The notes under the pieces: model-generated
The model's database searches: none
What the model was told of the DNA's origin: nothing
What the model saw: the letters and a program-made list of their open reading frames with translations, nothing else
Shown: piece after piece, positions 44,356 through 55,740 of the stretch
How the letters are laid out: every line of letters begins with the position of its first letter
Numbering within the stretch: position 1 is the stretch's first letter
Source: Incurvaria masculella
Taxonomy: Eukaryota > Arthropoda > Insecta > Lepidoptera > Incurvariidae
DNA length: 64,000 bases
Direction: 5' to 3'
NCBI GenBank assembly: GCA_946894095.1
Contig: OX335642.1
Span: 21,773,021-21,837,020 of the forward strand
Position numbers and translations under genes: made by a program

Positions 44356-45629
44356 TATATATACCGGGGCGGGATTCACCCTACCAGTTATTCAATAAGG
44401 AAGGGGACCGAACCAAGAACGATGACACCTTGCCTCTTATGACATTTACAGTGGGCCCAATTGTATTCTTTTTATGTGCAGAAAACAAAAAACTTTCCTC
44501 AAATATTCATCTTTAAGTTTTTATTTCACAACTTTAAACGTTAAACAGCTTTAACATTGCAAGTTTAATACTGTGTTAAGAGCACCTTTCCGATTGCATA
44601 GGAATCCCGCTGCAGCGATCGAACGTATCATGGTAATGATTGTTCCGGAACATCGGGATGAAATACGCACTGGCTAACGAACTTAGAGAGAACGACGAAC
44701 GAGAACCGAATCCTAATGAGATAGTCTTTATAATCTCTCCAAACTTATATTTCTTATCCCAAAAATGTACCCAAAAGTTGAATGTGCAAACATTGCGAAG
44801 AAAAAATGTCTCCTCCATTATTATAAAACAAAATTTAGCAGTGTATTTTAGGGTTGCATAATGGTCATTACTCGTGGGTGTCATACGATGCTGTGGTGTA
44901 ATTTATTGAATGGTATTCGCAGTCGTGTTCGAGATATTCCTCTGTTTTTGGTCAGCTCATCTAAAATAACATGTTTGCATATATGATAGGGAAATTGTAA
45001 AATCCGTTAACTTGCAAGTTTCTTAGGAAATTAAAATAGTTGTTTGAAGAATATTTTAGGTATGTTTACATTATGTTATAAACAATGTTGTATTTTATTA
45101 CTTTTTATTTAATCATTTCAAATGTAAGTCTTTTACAGCACCTATTATATTGATATATTTATCGTATTTAGTATCGTATTTAGATCTACATATTTAACAA
45201 TTTACAGAATTTATAAAATACTAAGTATATACATATCCAGCGACATAAAAAACAGATAAGGAAGAAGATACATCACAAGAAAAGAAAATAACAAAAACAC
45301 AATAGACAGGATTTTTAAAATAACAAAAACACAACTTGCCTTTATAAATGAACCTAGATTGATTCTGCGAAAGCTAGTACCGGAATCTTAAATATTTTCT
45401 TCCAGCTGTCCAGGAGAAAAGCCTGACGGCGGGAAAAAATATTACAGCTGTGATTTCGATGTTTTTTTATGTGATATTTCGCTTGGATATTTCGATAGTG
45501 CGACATGGATTTCTTGTGTTTCTGACATGTCTCTCAAGGAATTACCTAACTAGTGCCCTCAGCGGATTTGGGGTTTTGTTCTCTGTGGTCGTGAGTTTGC
45601 TGACTAGTCCGCCACTGCACTGGTGGTAT
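44356..45629. other. AT-rich intergenic stretch
   Basis: Overlapping frames at 44576-44884 (minus) and 44640-44861 (plus) show no recognisable domain. No RNA gene seen. Confidence 0.35.
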
Positions 45630-45810
45630 TGCCGTGTCTAGTAGAGTAGAGCACTAGGTGAGGGAGGCGGGCGGCGGTGAGCGTGTGATTGCTCGCACCT
45701 GTCTACACAGCGCGTGCGAGCGTGCGCGAGCATGCGCGGCCCGCTCGCATCCTATCGCGCAACACTTCACCGATCGAGTCGCGGCTTTCACCCGAGTATG
45801 CGCACAGGTG
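45630..45810. promoter_or_regulatory. CpG-rich island 4
   Basis: A GC-rich block (GGGAGGCGGGCGGCGGTGAG, CGTGCGCGAGCATGCGCGGC) within AT-rich DNA. It contains several GCGTGCG/CGCGAGC motifs. A promoter or 5' exon is possible but no transcript feature supports it. Confidence 0.25.
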
Positions 45811-46124
45811 TTCCTTTGAGCTAATTCTTGGCACTTTCACAGTGGCGGTGTTTTGGAACAAAGAATATATTTAGTTAGCAAGTATTTTTTTCAAATATCA
45901 TGAAAACTGTTGACATGATTTAGACACGTAATAATGATAATAAAAATATGTATTGTATACCTTTAAAAATAGTTGGAAAAGGCGGACTTAGTGCCCAAGG
46001 GCATTATCTACCTACCAACCTTCGGGGAGAGGTACATGGCGGCGGACAGAGATAATAATGTGGAGCATTTTAATAAAACAAAAAGCTTTATTGATTAAAA
46101 TTGGTTTATTACCATTAAATATAT

Positions 46125-46235
46125 GGGTGGGTTCGACGGTTCCCGTACCGCTGAGGGCCGGGAGGACTGGTGAAAAATTAGGGAGGCGTATGTCTAGCAG
46201 TGGACGCAAACACGCTGACTGACTGACTGACAGAT
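46125..46235 (+). mobile_element. LINE 3'-end fragment
   Basis: GGGCCGGGAGGACTGGTGAA, GGGAGGCGTATGTCTAGCAG, GTGGACGCAAACACGCTGAC and a GACT repeat. Same family as 29145 and 33266. Confidence 0.6.
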
Positions 46236-46741
46236 TTTGATTATGGCCGAGAAACTATGCCTACAGTCTTTAAAATATATTTATATTGATATAATTAATC
46301 GCAATAAACTCTATTCAATACGTAAAATTACATAAAAATATCCACCATCATAGAATACTATTATATAGATAGAAGAGATCCACACAAAAAAATAGATTTC
46401 ATGCAAATATGTGCATAATAAAAAAAAATACAATAAATAAATCAGTATCGTATGAGGGATAAGATTTTATCATAAGGGCGAATACTAATTTTGCAAGACA
46501 TAAAGATAAAATTAAACAATTTCATTTGAATTATATTGGTCTAATTCATTAATTTTTTGGTGTAAGTAAAATTACTCTAGGGTCTTTTTGAAAAATGGAC
46601 TCGATGTAGAGGACCGAGTTCTCGAATCTGAGCAGATTCCATAATAGCACCATCCCAGGCTGCATATTTCAAATCTAATAAATCAATCAAATAAAACTTA
46701 GTTGGTTTCCATAATTATTATTGTTTTGTGCAATTCGATGA
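46236..46741. other. AT-rich intergenic stretch
   Basis: Nothing recognised. Confidence 0.35.
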
Positions 46742-46925
46742 TCATCAACCTTTCCATCCAGTTCAATGTAGCTGCGCAATAGAAGAAAGGTCATGGGATA
46801 GCACTTAGTTCCGATGTGGTGTATTGGGCTAATATCATGTCTTGATCATGACAAATAGACGGTCCTGGCATGGTACCTAGTTCGTATATCAATGTGGTAT
46901 GTTCGAATAACATAAAAGTGAGAGT
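46742..46925 (+). mobile_element. SINE family S 3' part with partial internal repeat
   Basis: TTTCCATCCAGTTCAATGTA, GAAAGGTCATGGGATAGCAC, GTATTGGGCTAATATCATG. The GGTCCTGGCATGGTACCTAG block then appears a second time, so the 3' region is partly duplicated. Confidence 0.75.
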
Positions 46926-47091
46926 AGTATTACAAATCACAGAAAAGAGAAAATGAGTATTAAGATTTTCTTATCGCTGCCATTTCAATCGGTATTGATT
47001 TGGCTAACCTAACCTATTCCACATTTAGGATTATCAATATCACATCATATTTTAAAATTTTACTGGCTACAATAACATCCTCAAAATATTT

Positions 47092-47493
47092 TTTTTTTAT
47101 GCGACCTGACATGGATGGCTAATACCACACAACTACCGTTATGATATTAGCCCAATACACCACATTCCCGAAGGAATTTGGTGCCATGCCAGGACCTTCC
47201 CTTTATGAGCACGGCTACATTGAACTGGATGGAAAACACGGACAATTTTTCATTGCCGCTTCGACCATCTTTTCATCCAATGCGATGGTACAAACCCGGG
47301 CGGGCTTAAACCCTACCACCTAGTAGGGGAAGGGAACCTACAGTTTTACATGGATTCTGAACCATGGAGCAGTTCGCATTCGTGACGAAATGCACTTATC
47401 GAACTCGGAAAGAGAAAGACAGTGGTGCATGTCGGTATTGAACCCAGGCCTCTGGTACGCTAGGCCAGTCCCCGCGCCACTAGGCTACGAGCC
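47092..47493 (-). mobile_element. SINE family S, full-length reference copy
   Basis: On the minus strand it starts near 47493 with GGCTCGTAGCCTAGTGGCGC (tRNA-like A-box region) and has a B box GGGTTCAATACC at 47434-47446. It runs through all shared blocks (CTTTCTCTTTC, CCCGCCCGGG, GGATGAAAAGATGG, CCATCCAGTTCAATGTAGCC, GGCATGGCACC, ATATCATAACGGTAG, ATTAGCCATCCATGTCAGG) and ends TCGCATAAAAAAAA. About 400 bp, with an internal Pol III promoter expected. Mobilisation would need a partner LINE. Plus-strand frames at 47141 and 47390 lie within it. Confidence 0.92.
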
Positions 47494-47497
47494 GCAG

Positions 47498-48115
47498 TAT
47501 CAGTTTGCAGTTGCAGTTTCAAGTCTCGTTAGAAAAAACAACTGGCTTTTTGTTGACGGAAATATCCGAAAATGTATGGAAATAATTACGTAACATAAAA
47601 ATAAAGTTGCTAAAGGTAGATAAGCCTTTCTATTTGACCCTTTAAAACAATGAAAGTCAATTCAAAAAACTGCTTTCATAACACTCCAGCTGTGGCTTAA
47701 ATGAGTCATACAGATGTTCAGACACGCTTAGAGTGGGCTCTTAAAAGTAGGGTCCGTATGTGGTTTGCTGAGTGTACCGGCATGCCCACGAATTAATCAG
47801 TGCGGTCGTTCACCTCAAAGTTATTGTAGTCAGAGTTTTATATCGTTTCTAACTCATATTTGACTTTAATAAAGTTCGATAGTGGGCTTTCAATGATTCC
47901 AATTGGATTTTCCGTCAGCTGTCGATATCGTAACTGAATTTTTCATTACTGACCATCGAGCTAGATGCCAACCGACAGCAAAAAATATATAATTTATTGA
48001 ATCCAATGCTGCATGGAAGCCATTTATTGGGAAAACATGACATGTGTGTGTTATGTCTATGCATGACGTATTGTCTGTTCGGTCTTCATAACATCAAGGG
48101 GGGGAACGGCAGAAC
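47498..48115. other. Intergenic stretch, nothing assigned
   Basis: No supported gene, RNA or shared repeat. Confidence 0.35.
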
Positions 48116-48412
48116 GTCTAATATGCAGATCGTATAATGTCATATTTTAACAAAATTTTAAAACCATGCACAACGTTTAATCGGCAGATCGTATAATCTT
48201 ATACGTAGTGCATGAAGAAGTTTAAAAAATAAAATTGCTTATTTCTCCATGCATAACGTGCTGCATGATGCAAAGAGTTGATTTTATTTTTAAACTCATG
48301 CACAATGTATAACATTATACGTTGTGAATATTATAAGATATGCATGGTTTTCAATTTTTGGAAAAAAATACTATTATACGTTGTGAATATTATACGTAGT
48401 GAATACGACTCC
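48116..48412. repeat. Cluster of degenerate TTATACGTAGTG / TGCACAACG repeats
   Basis: GCAGATCGTATAAT occurs twice (48126, 48184). Variants of ATTATACGTTGTGAATATTA occur three times (48312, 48374, 48390). CATGCACAAYGT and its complement occur repeatedly. Copies are in both orientations, so the block can fold in several ways. No coding content. Confidence 0.7.
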
Positions 48413-49792
48413 ATCAAGGGACGTTGGATAATTCGTGTCCTACCCAATTTCACTCTGTGAAACCTGTCAATCACTCTCTGCAAGCAGAGTGGTTTAATTT
48501 CGATCGCTTATTAATTCTAACTAATGTTCAAGGAGCTCCCAAAAAAAATGGTGGAAAAAGCAGCTAGTAGATTAGTGGAAGATAGTGCGTGTTGGTGGGT
48601 GATGACGCAAACTATAAAGCACAAAGCGAAAGCAATATTTGAAACATAAACTTGTGCCACTTCCCCTACACTTTCCACAAAATCAAAGAAAACAATAAAA
48701 TACAGCAGAACAATAAAGCCTCGCTTGTGCTGCAATTAACGCTCTAAAAGAAATAAAGAATATTGAGTATACAATGTAAAAAGTACTGCGGTTTGGATTG
48801 TAACCATTTTCAGTTTTTTGTCTAGCCATTTCAATTAGCATTTAGACTTTTCTTAGAAAACATAGTGCAAAGATCTGTGCTATATCATGTATAACCATAA
48901 TACAACATTAGTTTATTTGTTTCTTGCTGGACTGTTCGTTCGCCACGTTGACTTGGCGACGCGTCAAATGTTTCTGATGACCTGATAGTGTCAGCAACGT
49001 GGCAGACGAACGTAAAGCGAGAAAAAAAAAACAAAGGCTGGAGCGCACCATCTCTGGTTATTATATATCCATTCTAATTTTTTGCCTGTAGGAGAAAGAA
49101 CAACCATAAATATAACTTAACCAGATATGGTGCACTCGCACTTAAACGGTAATTTAAGAAAAAGTAAACATTAATCTTAGTTTCAAATTAATGAGTAGTA
49201 TCCATTAAATACATAAAATGATCAAAGTAAACATTATAAAGTACATATTTTAAAATCCATCGATCCATGTATGCTTTATATACATTTATTTCGAGTACAT
49301 GGCTAAAACATTGAAGCCGTGCATAACAAAGTAAATTCACTATCTCTTATGAGCAGGCAGTGGCCTGACTCACAAGCTAATCCCGCTTGGGTTTCAGTAA
49401 ATAAATCTTAAAGAGCAAACGTTACTAATCTCTGCACAAATAGAGCCGCGTCATTTTACAAGATCATACGGATTAGACTGTAGCATCGTGGTGGTATAAC
49501 CTCAAGCAAATGATCCATGGTGCATGTTGCCTACCCACCACGAAGATTCATTTGATAGGCAGAAATAAGTCCTCTAATATTTGTATCTATACTTACAAAA
49601 CAGAGATATAAAGCAAAGCAAAAGCAGCTGAATATCTAGATTTGAAACTAAGAAGAAATATTCTTTTAGTATCTTAGGTGTGCAGAAAAGAAGAATTTTC
49701 AGAAAATACACCCCTAAAGGTGTGTACGGGGGTGGAAAAGTTACCATGGAGAAATAATTTATAGATTAAATACATGCATAGTGCCAGATCAA
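48413..49792. other. Intergenic stretch with imperfect foldbacks
   Basis: 48927-49012 has GTTCGTTCGCCACGTTG against CAACGTGGCAGACGAAC. 49040-49136 has GAGCGCACCATCTCTGG against CCAGATATGGTGCACTC. Otherwise AT-rich, with no gene supported. Confidence 0.4.
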
Positions 49793-49990
49793 GCCGGCCT
49801 GATTTGGTTCCAACGCATCGAGAGTAAGAGATGGTCGAAACGGAAATGAAGTTTTGAAAATCGAGAGTTTCTCATTGAGGGATTCTTGCTCTAAAAAGGG
49901 GAGAACAATACGTTCATTTGGTAATACGGTGTATTGGTCTCACAATTACAACACTAGAAATGTGATGTGAGCTATCTCTTACCCGAAGAT
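49793..49990 (+). mobile_element. Strongly diverged SINE family S remnant
   Basis: GGTTCCAACGCATCGAGAGT, AGATGGTCGAAACGGAAATG and GGTGTATTGGTCTCACAATT follow the order of the SINE body with many changes. Confidence 0.5.
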
Positions 49991-50093
49991 AGCTATCGAC
50001 TCCAAAATATAGGAACTTACTTAAGTATAAGTAGCCCTCTAAAGTCATTTACGTGTAAAATCCGGCCCATTTGCCCGCTACGGCAAGTAATAA

Positions 50094-50400
50094 ATGTTAC
50101 TTCACAAAATGAGTTCTGCATTCGCTGACGATGTTCTCACCGGCGGCATAGGAGCGCGACGTGCAGTTAGCGCCCCCTCACCCACCGCCCCCCGCCTCGC
50201 AGGCCGCGTGTTTACTCTGTGCACCGCGCCTGTTACCTCAGCAAATACTCGCTCTAGTGGTCGCTCCGGCGCGAGAGGTGCTGCATCGAGTGTCGATGGA
50301 ATCATACCAAATGCCGCCGCCCTTTCCGGCCCTTTGCGCCGCCGGTCTTTATCAGCCATATATATCTGTTTGATAAAGTAGAGCGCTCCCTCAACCCGGC
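50094..50400. promoter_or_regulatory. CpG-rich island 5
   Basis: About 300 bp of GC-rich DNA with long open frames on both strands, as expected for high GC. A candidate minus-strand first exon within it is listed separately. Confidence 0.3.
50237..50359 (-). CDS. Candidate short first coding exon, unknown protein
   Basis: A minus-strand ATG at 50359 in ATATATATGGCTGATAAAGA opens a 41-codon frame beginning MADKDRRRKG. It ends in phase 0 at a donor-like GCTGAG|GTAACA (50237/50236). An acceptor-like ATCAAACAG lies a few bases upstream of the ATG. The peptide is charged and Arg/Ala/Pro-rich with no recognisable domain. The GC-rich setting makes long frames likely by chance and the opposite strand is equally open, so this is weakly supported. 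No partner exon is seen. Confidence 0.22.
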
Positions 50401-50564
50401 CTGCAACAATGAGCCCCAGCCCGCAGCTAGCTCATAGCGGCCTCCTATGACCGATCCTAAGCCCATGCAAAGGGGCAACCCTCTAAGCCTGCGGCTGCAA
50501 AAACTCAAAAGAGTTGCAGAAGACACACTAATAATACACTAAATGATAACGACATAGCTTTCAT

Positions 50565-50690
50565 GACACGGTTTCCCTTATATTGAAAGGCTGCGTTGAA
50601 CTGAATGGAAAAGACGGACAACTTCCGCTTTGAGTATTTCGGTACCAACTAAGGCGCGATTAACTTAATCACCCTTTAAGTAAAGAACAG
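50565..50690 (-). mobile_element. Diverged SINE family S fragment
   Basis: CGGTTTCCCTTATATTGAAA, GTTGAACTGAATGGAAAAG, CGGTACCAACTAAGGCGCG on the minus strand follow the central SINE blocks. Confidence 0.55.
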
Positions 50691-51759
50691 TTACACGTTG
50701 AATCAACCTTAGCACACGAATGGTCACTCATTCGAAACCTTACCACACCCAATGTTGCTTATTCTACATTATCGAACACTGAGACAACCATAACTGAGCT
50801 GCCGAGCTGACAACAGCAAACAAGGAGGCGTTGTTGTCATTTGAATTCCTTATCCATGTTTATATTGTCCAAGCATTTCGTGCTCCGAAATTCGTCCGAT
50901 GAATTAAAAATAGGTATAAATATTTTTCTTTAGTACTCATAGTACACTGCACTAGAATTTATCATATTTTACCATTTAACGAGTTAGAAAAATTACAGCG
51001 AAGAAGAACTGGTAAGAAACTTCGCCTAGACATTCATTCAACATCTTCGCTTAAAAAATATTGGTACACATGCTATTTTATGATATTGCCTTACCACAGT
51101 TATGTTTTGGGGATATAAGTTATAGCCGACGCCCCGACGTTTCGAACTGACTCGTACAATCCATCCTTTACAAATCATATGTTATCATCACCCTCTGTTT
51201 GCTTCTAACAACGAAACAGTCTCAATTCTTGAGGGAGGAGATTATAGGAGATACATCCACGAAAACGCCTTGAAATATTATTGCGACATGAATTTGCAAG
51301 AATCGATAAGTTCGACGTGGCGACCACTAGCTCCAGTAAAAGGTTATGACGCGTCGAGCTCTGGGTGGATGTACTGGATCCGTACCTTTTGTTCCCGTCT
51401 TATCAGTCTCGCCTGCTGCAGGTAGGTAGGTACAGCGGCGGCGAGACGGGGTTCCTTCGCAGCACAATTTACATTATCTACGATCACTTCATGCTCGTAC
51501 ACAAGCGCAGTGCAGCCAGTGACATCTTGATATGAGTTCCTCTATGACGTTATGAGAGGAACTTTATCTCCTTCAGTAAGTACATTTTATTTTTGCCTAA
51601 AGATATTTTTATTCGGAGACGGTGAGGTATTGTTCTGTTAGCTTCTTTTTTGGTTGATCCTTTGCGTATTTAAGGTAGACCCTTGGCTTCCGTTCCGTCG
51701 ATATCGACCGAGTTTTTGGCGCGATTGTAAAGGCCAAAAACATTATTATAATCAGTGCG
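50691..51759. other. Intergenic stretch, nothing assigned
   Basis: No supported gene, RNA or shared repeat. Confidence 0.35.
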
Positions 51760-51991
51760 GCGGGCTTATTCCTGGAATTCCATAATCAGGAATCAGGGAT
51801 CCGGAGTCTAGAAAACCGCATGTATAGGGGTTTTCAAAGATTTTGTTTCGACGGAAAACCTTGATTACATTGAAATACTATGCTCCGGAATATTTTCGTC
51901 AAGAAAATCGTTTTAAAAAACCGCATTAAAATCGGTTTCTAGACTCAGAATTCCTGATTGCTGATTACGGAATTCCAGGAATAGGCCGGCA
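51760..51991. mobile_element. Foldback (MITE-like) element
   Basis: Arms of about 55 bp, imperfect, begin at ATTCCTGGAATTCCATAATC (51768) and end at ATTACGGAATTCCAGGAAT (near 51982), around an AT-rich centre with AAAACCGCAT / AAACCGCATT. Non-coding, single copy in the window. Confidence 0.7.
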
Positions 51992-52014
51992 GATTCAGGA
52001 TTCGAGAAAAAGAA

Positions 52015-52200
52015 GCGATCGTGGCATGGTAGTTGGAGGTCGCGCTTCTTGGGCTTGAGGTTTGGGCTCGAACCCGCTGGGTGCACCCTTGTCTTCTCGA
52101 TTAGAGTTTGATAAGTGTATTACCTATGAAATACGAATGCTTCACGGTGAAAGGAGACGTCGAGGGGAAAATTCACCACTTTGGTGGTGAAAGACTTTCT
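52015..52200 (+). mobile_element. Diverged tRNA-headed SINE
   Basis: GTGGCATGGTAGTTGG is A-box-like and GGGCTCGAACCC B-box-like. TTGATAAGTGTATTACC and GAAATACGAATGCTTC then resemble the family S block after the head. The rest differs, so it is a related or older family. Confidence 0.5.
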
Positions 52201-52289
52201 GGCAAATACTTAGGCGTCATAGTAATGGGCTCGTGGTACATATGTACGATATAAGTCAACCGCAGGGGAACCTTAGACAGCACATCTTT

Positions 52290-52650
52290 GACCTGCTTTC
52301 CATGCCAGAGGTTATGGGTTTCATTGCCGTCTCCCCCATTCATGCACAACTTTCTCTTTCTGTGTTGAATAAGTGCATCCCGTCACGAATGGTTTGAAAT
52401 TCATATAAAGCTGAAGGTCTTTCCCTTCCTAGATATCAAGGTTGAAGCTCGCCCGGGTTGGTACCATCGCACTGGATGATAAGATGGTCGGAACGGCAAT
52501 GAAACATTGTCTCAGTGTGGTCTCTATCCGTTCAATGAAGCCGTGCTTATTACGGATCCGCGCCTGGAACCCAATTCATTCGAGAAGTCAGTGTGTTCGG
52601 TTAGTATCATGACTCGCCTATTGGATTTTAATGACTCATACCACACCCAC
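52290..52650 (+). mobile_element. SINE family S, nearly full length, diverged head
   Basis: TTATGGGTTTCATTGCCGTC at the B-box position. The body then runs through CTTTCTCTTTCTGTG, CGGGTTGGTACCATCGCACT, GATAAGATGGTCGGAACGG and CGTTCAATGAAGCCGTGC to a TTAATGACTCATACCACACC tail. The frame at 52507-52764 is an artefact of it. Confidence 0.8.
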
Positions 52651-52693
52651 GATAATTTTAGCCCAACACACCGCATCACATTCAATGTAATAG

Positions 52694-53170
52694 AAATTAT
52701 TCCGGGAGGTCACGACATTTTTGGTCACGATAAGGTAAAGGCTGAATCTGGGTTCATATGTTAGAGACCAACCCTCTGATGCTAAATATGTTGGTCTGCC
52801 TGCGCCAAGTGGTTGCATTATCTAGATTGGCTATATAAAATAGATTTTGGTATGTACCTAATGATGAATGTACTGACTGTGTAGAAACATGAATACATAT
52901 TAATTATGCAACAACCACCAGTCGTTTTTTTAATTAAATACTTAAATATACCTAAAGTTATATCTGTAACCTAAATCGCATATAATTACGAAATGCAACC
53001 AAAGATTTTTTCAGTTTTGGTATTACTAAGCAAGTATGTACTGATACTTTCATGCTTTGTTATTTGCAGTCATTTACCTTGTCATCAATTTTTTTTTCAC
53101 CATAACATTTTTTTCAGGCGCCTTATCTACGTAACGCAACCACTTGGCGCAGGCAGACTGACACATTTAG
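52694..53170 (+). mobile_element. Element D, copy 2 (uninterrupted)
   Basis: Matches 24510-25562 in reverse without the MITE. It starts CCGGGAGGTCACGACATTTT, has AGAGACCAACCCTCTGATGC at 52766, and inverted inner blocks GCCAAGTGGTTGCATTATC and ACGCAACCACTTGGCGCAGG. It provides the empty site AATATACCTAAAGTTATAT near 52945-52963. Non-coding. Confidence 0.8.
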
Positions 53171-53600
53171 TCTAAATATTTTGAAGGGCAGTCACGATTG
53201 TTTTCATTGAAGACTTTAATTTTTTGGAAGAGCTGTTGAGTTTAGAGAAAAACAAAGTCAAGCTTGTTCAATCTTTCATATAATTGCACTAAATCCTCTC
53301 CATAACATGAAATGAACAGATAAATACAGTGATATTGCTATCCTGGAGGGTGACTGACGTAAAGTTAATAATCCCTGGTAGCTGTCTTTCAAATGCGCCG
53401 TCACATTCCATCACAACTTCCTACATATTAGTACTATTTCACACCTTACGTTTAAATTTGGTTGCATTCCTCATTAGATATTGTTATGTCATATATATGC
53501 TCCTGGTAAGCAAGTTTTCCTGGTCGAGAGGAACTTTTATAAGGCTTACATCTATCGATGTGGATGTTGTGGACATTGAAGATATAAAACAAAACTGCGA

Positions 53601-53606
<6 letters not shown>

Positions 53607-53644
<38 letters not shown>
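53607..53644. repeat. (TA)n microsatellite
   Basis: About 19 TA units. It makes the surrounding 130-codon plus-strand frame (53329-53721) encode an Ile/Tyr run, which argues against a real protein. Confidence 0.95.
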
Positions 53645-53645
<1 letters not shown>

Positions 53646-54628
53646 TCTATATTTTATTGAAAATTTAGAAGAGTTAAGGAGAAAAGGCGAAACAAGCGCT
53701 ACTAGCTCTTTTCGTATGTAAGGTTTTCTGAAAAGATACATGTAGAAAGATCGGAAGAGACCGGTAGATTGGCGCTGCTCCTGGACTCCCACTAAATATT
53801 TCCTTATTTTTTATTTGAATCTGCATCGACCTCAATAAGTTTGATGGGTAACATAATTCCGCTAGGACATTGTAACGTGGGAGGGGTGTAGCTTAGATAG
53901 GATGAAAACAATATCATATACACTCAAAACACTATTAAACGTTGTGACCTGGTAACATTATTTCGCATCCAAAATATAACAGACTGCCCTTAACGCTCGG
54001 GCACCTGTTATATAATAATAATCATCATTTATTTACGAAATTACACAATTACAATATCGGTGGAGCTTCATTTTGGAAAACTCCACCGAATTCCAGGTGC
54101 CCCGAATGACCCGCATGGCGGACTCGTCGAGAACAATCTCCTTCGGGGTCTAGGCCATTGATTAGTATTGTATAGATATGGGGTATAGAAAGGTAACTTC
54201 ACTAATTTGCTGGGCATAGCTAGTGCTGACCCTAAAACGAAAAAAAAAAGGTTGCTGTTCGCGAAGCTCGAACCTGCCGACACTTGGCCCGAGCATCACA
54301 GGCCGTAACGAAGTTGTTAATTATTGAGCTAGCAGAATCGTGAGAATGTAAGGTATTAATCTGCTATGATAATGAAGCTTACCCAAACCATAGGTGGCGC
54401 TGTTATCAAGCCCGGTAACTTTCGTCTAACATACAATAGCATGGTGTAGCCCGAATCTTCCAGAGATTGAGGTAGAGGAGAATTGTATATTCCGCTTGCC
54501 ATGGAAGTAGATTAGTGGCGCCATCAAGGTCAGTCCGTGGAAAAAGGCGTTTCAAAAGGCGTTGTCTTCGTAGGTGGCGCGCGCGTTAAAGTTGGCTTAT
54601 TGAGTTACGGAATGGGCCTCTATAACCA
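53645..54628. other. Intergenic stretch, nothing assigned
   Basis: Contains a short hairpin CGGTGGAG...CTCCACCG near 54058-54088. The minus-strand frame at 54068-54283 is unsupported. Confidence 0.35.
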
Positions 54629-55012
54629 GGGGCCCCATTCAGGTAAGCCTGGTTTTTACTAAGTACGATTTATTTAAACAAAACTTAATGGGCCTTTATT
54701 ACTAAAGTGCAGATGATTTTGTTCTAGTTTTGATTGCATGCTGCTAAGAAAGGCCATTATATGTGGCGATTAAGCTAATCAGCAGTAGCAGAAAAAGGCC
54801 CTAAAAGTGAGTTAACCTAAAATCCCTGTGAAAAATATTATAATTTAATGAAGGGAAGGGTTATTTTACTTTCCTACGTATTTATGGGACAAACCAGATT
54901 TTTACCAAACTAAAATGACGTTCAAGAAGTGCGAAAAGGTGAACTATCTATAAAAGTGAGTTGATATTTAGCGCCGAATGCAAACTCACTCTAACCTAAA
55001 TGGGTCCCCAGA
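54629..55012. mobile_element. MITE-like element with GGGGCCCCATT ends
   Basis: Left end AGGGGCCCCATTCAGGTAAG pairs with right end CTAACCTAAATGGGTCCCC (about 17 of 22 bases), spanning about 380 bp. The interior is non-coding with repeated AAAAAGGCCC and ATGGGCCTTT motifs. Target duplication not determined. Confidence 0.5.
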
Positions 55013-55559
55013 TTAGAACTGAGTAGTCTGGTTACAAAATCGCTGGCGCTTGATAAACATCGTCATATTTCTCAAATAAACGAAGGAGCATTCCTAATGT
55101 TTTAATTCTACATTCTTGCAATTTTCCGTCACACCCAAGTCTCACTTCAAATAAGCGTAGACGACAATTCGCTTATCAAAGCAAGTAACAAAGTAACCAA
55201 TTATTGTAGTTCACGTGTTCATAGCCGCAGGCAAGTCTATCAGATCATGATGATACGAGTTACTCTCCCCGCACCCCGAAATAACAAACAAGTGACGCGC
55301 AAAATCGACTAATAAATTTGAGCCAAACCCACACTATTAACCTCCGGCAAACACAACTCAAATTAACTCGTCACAGAGTTTACACGAGCAGACAAACACG
55401 AGGAGCGAATATCAAATTGGCGCGCGTACGTACCGGGCTGTGGGTTTGATTAGTTTTTGTAATATTTGAAATTGCCGAAGCTGAATCTGAAGAAAATTGA
55501 TGAAATTTATATTTCCAAAGAATTGTATTTCAACGAATGCGATATGTATCTAGAATCGA
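55013..55559. other. Intergenic stretch, nothing assigned
   Basis: No supported gene or RNA. Confidence 0.35.
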
Positions 55560-55740
55560 CAGTGGCGCAACTACACATTAAGTAAAGAAAGAAAGCTGTT
55601 AGAAAGAACTGATTTATGAATATATACTGCAAGGCTGAACTTGAGAACCAGCAAACATAAGTTTCGCGGGCATTGCTTCTACCGATTCTGCCAACATTTC
55701 TATTCCCCTAATTTGTAACTCTCCTGCTGTGTTTAAGATT
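55560..55740 (-). mobile_element. tRNA-derived SINE family B, copy
   Basis: On the minus strand: GGCAGAATCGGTAGAAGCAA (A-box region), GCCCGCGAAACTTATG, GGTTCTCAAGTTCAGCC (B-box region) and GCAGTATATATTCATAAATC, matching the copies at 10124 and 30588. Confidence 0.7.

Noticed and set aside
47141..47323. Recurring peptide beginning near GPSLYEHGYIELDG, seen at several loci
   Set aside because: It recurs only because the non-coding SINE family S recurs. Frames differ between copies and are broken in most.
48116..48412. CRISPR-like array
   Set aside because: Repeat words vary in spacing, sequence and orientation, and the genome is evidently eukaryotic.
53329..53721. 130-codon open frame, the longest in the window
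   Set aside because: It runs through a (TA)19 microsatellite that encodes an Ile/Tyr repeat and shows no domain.
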